A DNA stretch of 64,000 nucleotides from Coprinellus micaceus. Taxonomy: Eukaryota; Basidiomycota; Agaricomycetes; Agaricales; Psathyrellaceae. Location: positions 1,240,001 through 1,304,000 of the forward strand of contig OX596345.1 of NCBI GenBank assembly GCA_951394405.1, given 5' to 3'. A program made the position numbers and the translations under genes. Below are positions 61,694 to 64,000 of the stretch, in pieces. Every line of letters starts with the position of its first letter. Positions within the stretch are counted from its first letter, which is position 1. Under the pieces are notes generated by a model that saw nothing but the letters and a program-made list of their open reading frames with translations, did not search any database and was not told the DNA's origin.

Positions 61694-62902
61694 TTATAGA
61701 CGGGAGCAACATGATGAAGTTTCGTGGGGAGGATCAAACGAATACGCTATAGGGGGGTTGCCGAAGGCATCGGAAGTGGCTCGCAGTAGTAGGTCCCTGG
61801 CAGCCGCGGGCCTTGGCATTTCTGGCGTTACGTTTTCGAGCATAGTTTGAAGCGTACAGTCTAGGCACGTCGGGCATGCCTGGGCTTCCCTACCAGGGTC
61901 GTTTTGGGGATGGTGTGGGCAGGAGGGACACCCACAATCGTCGCCGCACTTGCACATTGAGGGATATTCACCGTTTCGCAAGACCTCATTGAGTGGTTGG
62001 GGTGGTGGACGAGATGGGTACGCGGGCTGAAGGGCGTATGGGGGAATGTTCGGATCTGCGGCTACATCGTGGAGTGTACAGTCCAAGCAGGTCGGACATG
62101 ACTCCCCTGCCTTGTCTGGAGGACTCAGATGGGCGTGCTGTGGGCAGGCAGGGCATCGACAATTATCTCCGCATTTGCAATCTAAAGGGTATTCGCCAAG
62201 TTGCATGACCTCAGCGAACGATCCACTTGTTGACGGGTTTTGCTTTGCCGCGGAAGGTAGGGTGTCTGTAGGGTAATGTTGGGTTGGGGAAAGCGACGAG
62301 GGATAGGCGCCCGAGTCCAGAAAAGGTGTCACCAAGTACGAGTTCATAGTGGTGAGATCCGAAGCCACAGGGATTTGTGGAGCTATGGGACCCGCGTAAA
62401 TTTTCGGAAAGGGGTCGGATTGCTGCAGGGTGGGCTGAGGAAGAAGCGGACGGGAATGCGATGACTGGGCCGACTGGCTCTCACTTGTCTTCTTGGGAAC
62501 TCGCGGAGCAGACTTCCTGGGTATGCAGCAATTACACTCCCCTGTTGCCTCGCACATACATCCAGGAATGACATCTAGACCCCACACGCAACTCGCTAGT
62601 CAGACCTCGCAATCTCCACAGCTTTCCAACAGCGATAGACAACGTACCTTCACCCGTCCTGCTCTGGCACGTACACTTAACATGGACCTGTTTTACTTTG
62701 CGTAGTTCGCGGCAGTGGTTACATTGCGTCGCTGGGCGCCCTTTCTTCTTGACCTCGACCAGAGGTCGGTCGAAATGTTTGCAGGTCGATGATCTATGGC
62801 CTTTGATGCAGGCCTCACTGGAGACATTGTGAATTCCTATTCGGTCTGACAAGGCTACAACACGACGCACCATGCATACTTCTTCCCAGTCTCATCGCTC
62901 AT
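61694..62902 (-). CDS. copper-fist transcription factor (Mac1/Cuf1/Ace1-like)
   Basis: Copper-responsive DNA-binding regulator. Three exons. Exon 1 gives MSDETGKKYAC, and a GTGCGT..CTCCAG intron leads to EACIKGHRSSTCKHFDRPL and VEVKKKGRPATQCNHCRELRKVKQVHVKCTC. This is the whole copper fist, with the zinc ligands CxxC..CxH and the minor-groove KGRP. Exon 3 starts DVIPGCMCEATGECNCC. Two near-identical Cys repeats follow: CKCGDNCRCPACPQH..CPTCLDCTL and CKCGDDCGCPSCPHH..CPTCLDCTL. They are the C-x-C-x3-C-x-C-x2-C-x2-H copper-sensing type of Mac1/Cuf1. The C-terminus is SSCCSRL. Activation of copper uptake on starvation is the family role; targets are not shown. Confidence 0.92.
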
Positions 62903-63651
62903 GCTTTACAAACAACCGGGGGGCGTAATCGCGGGAGGAGGTGGTGGTGGTTCCGGTTCAAGCTGTAGCTTGTAAGGTTCGGGACGCGAAGCGAATTCCG
63001 TGGTTCCAGGCTCTTGATCCGTTCGATGATCCTCTTGGAGCCTGCCGGCGGGCGATCCCTTTTTGATTTTGACTGCCGGCGTGAATTGAATACCTTCCCC
63101 AAGTTCCCCTGCCCTGAGTCCGCGTTGTTCTTCACGATGGCCGGAAACGAAACACGCACACGCGTCTTATGCCGACTGAAACGAAGCGTCTTGATTGCCT
63201 TTTTCGTTATGCACTTACTCATACTCCTTTGGATCTCGAGTCATACCCAGTTCGGTTGCGAACTTTGAAAGGAATTTACTAGAAGCGAGGCCTTGCTATC
63301 GCGGGGGCAACGCGCAAGAGAGAACCCCTCCAAGGAAAAAATTAAAGCAAACCCCAGGGCCCTGAAGCTGGGGGCCTGACACCCGAAATTGCAATTCGGA
63401 GTCTCTGGAAGTGCTGCTCCGGGAGCATGAGTACTTGGGTACTGAGGATAGTCAAGTCGGGTGAGGAAGAGTCTCGGAGAAATCTCATCACCCATGCGCC
63501 AGCTTTCAGCTCGGCGCCTATCAGTACCTATCGCATTGCAAATCCAGGGTCACTCTCCGAAGCTCCAGTTGGGTCGGATGCAGAGCCCCATGTTCCCTAT
63601 AAAAAACATTCGAGAGCCCTAGACGGGCCTTGTTGGTCACCCCTCCCCCCC
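62903..63651. other. divergent promoter region of copper-fist and MFS genes
   Basis: No supported gene; open frames here have no motif. Confidence 0.45.
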
Positions 63652-64000
63652 ATGGCTAACGACTCGACGACGCAGCTCAAACGCACGATGACACCGAGCA
63701 CAGTTGACCAAGCTCCTCTCAAGCCAGTTGCATCGGGCACGCCGCTTGGGTCGAATGGCTTTGAGGACTCACCAGCCCATGCCACCCGCCCTTGCAGCCC
63801 AGTCATCCAGGAGAAAGTCGAGGTCTTCACCGAAACGGTATCCCACTCTACGAAGAGGGCTAGAAGACAGCGCCTTGTTGGTCATTTTCAGTATGGCACG
63901 TTGTGTATAACTCTGTTCATAATCGGATGGAATGACGGGACAATTGGACCTCTCATTCCTCGCATGCGCGAAGAATACAAGGTATGTGAGGTTTACCTCC
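63652..64000 (+). CDS. MFS transporter, N-terminal part only
   Basis: The first exon 63652-63981 codes an N-terminal tail (MANDSTTQLKRTMTPSTVDQ .. KVEVFTETVSHSTKRARRQR) and the start of the first membrane helix, GTLCITLFIIGWNDGTIGPLIPRMREEYK. The GWNDGxxGPLIPR block is typical of the fungal Bsc6-like branch of major facilitator proteins. The exon ends at a GTATGT donor and the rest lies beyond the window. Substrate unknown. Confidence 0.75.
   Translation, partial: MANDSTTQLKRTMTPSTVDQAPLKPVASGTPLGSNGFEDSPAHATRPCSPVIQEKVEVFTETVSHSTKRARRQRLVGHFQYGTLCITLFIIGWNDGTIGPLIPRMREEYKVCEVYL

Overview
The window is nuclear DNA of a filamentous basidiomycete, most likely a mushroom-forming Agaricomycete. 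The genes are intron-rich, with many introns of about 50-65 nt that use GT..AG and a CTRAY-type branch point. They are compact and lie on both strands. Several families are typical of Agaricomycetes: DUF6593, DUF6699, a two-module DDT/FxGT protein, an AA9-CBM1 cellulose-active enzyme, Xi-class glutathione transferases and a borosin methyltransferase. About 26 genes can be supported. They are separated by several kilobase-scale stretches in which I see no gene.

Layout. 0-13.4 kb: an edge-truncated two-module protein, an unknown gene, a long ER UDP-glucose:glycoprotein glucosyltransferase ending in RDEL, an F-box gene divergent from it, a 748-bp hAT-like non-autonomous transposon, a tRNA-Thr(AGT) and a coiled-coil membrane protein. 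13.4-30 kb: a DUF6593 gene, a UBC4/5-type E2, an RRM-like nuclear protein head-to-head with the GPI-anchor enzyme PIG-L/Gpi12, an Atg43/DUF1770-like gene and a DUF6699 gene, with long empty stretches between. 30-45 kb: a CYP53-type P450, a glutathionyl-hydroquinone reductase (GHR copy 1), two unknown genes, a small secreted cysteine-rich protein, and divergent genes for NDUFS5 (complex I) and Get5 (tail-anchored protein insertion). 47-64 kb: an OPT oligopeptide transporter, a single-pass membrane protein, an AA9 lytic polysaccharide monooxygenase with CBM1, a borosin-type self-methylating precursor, GHR copy 2, an unknown gene, a secreted Ser/Thr-rich protein, a copper-fist regulator with two CxC repeats, and the start of an MFS transporter.

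The main discovery is at 55210-56561. It is a homologue of the omphalotin precursor OphMA: an alpha-N-methyltransferase whose own hydrophobic C-terminus is the predicted peptide product. The last 21 residues sit on a separate short exon, and reading through the last intron gives a different hydrophobic tail. No OphP-type prolyl oligopeptidase lies in the window, so this looks like an orphan borosin locus between an LPMO gene and a GHR gene.

Functionally, the LPMO, two GHRs, CYP53 and copper-fist factor suit a plant-litter or wood decayer that handles aromatic compounds and copper enzymes. The rest are housekeeping genes for ER quality control, GPI anchors, ubiquitination, complex I and GET insertion. 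These links are inference from family knowledge; only gene structures and motifs were read directly.
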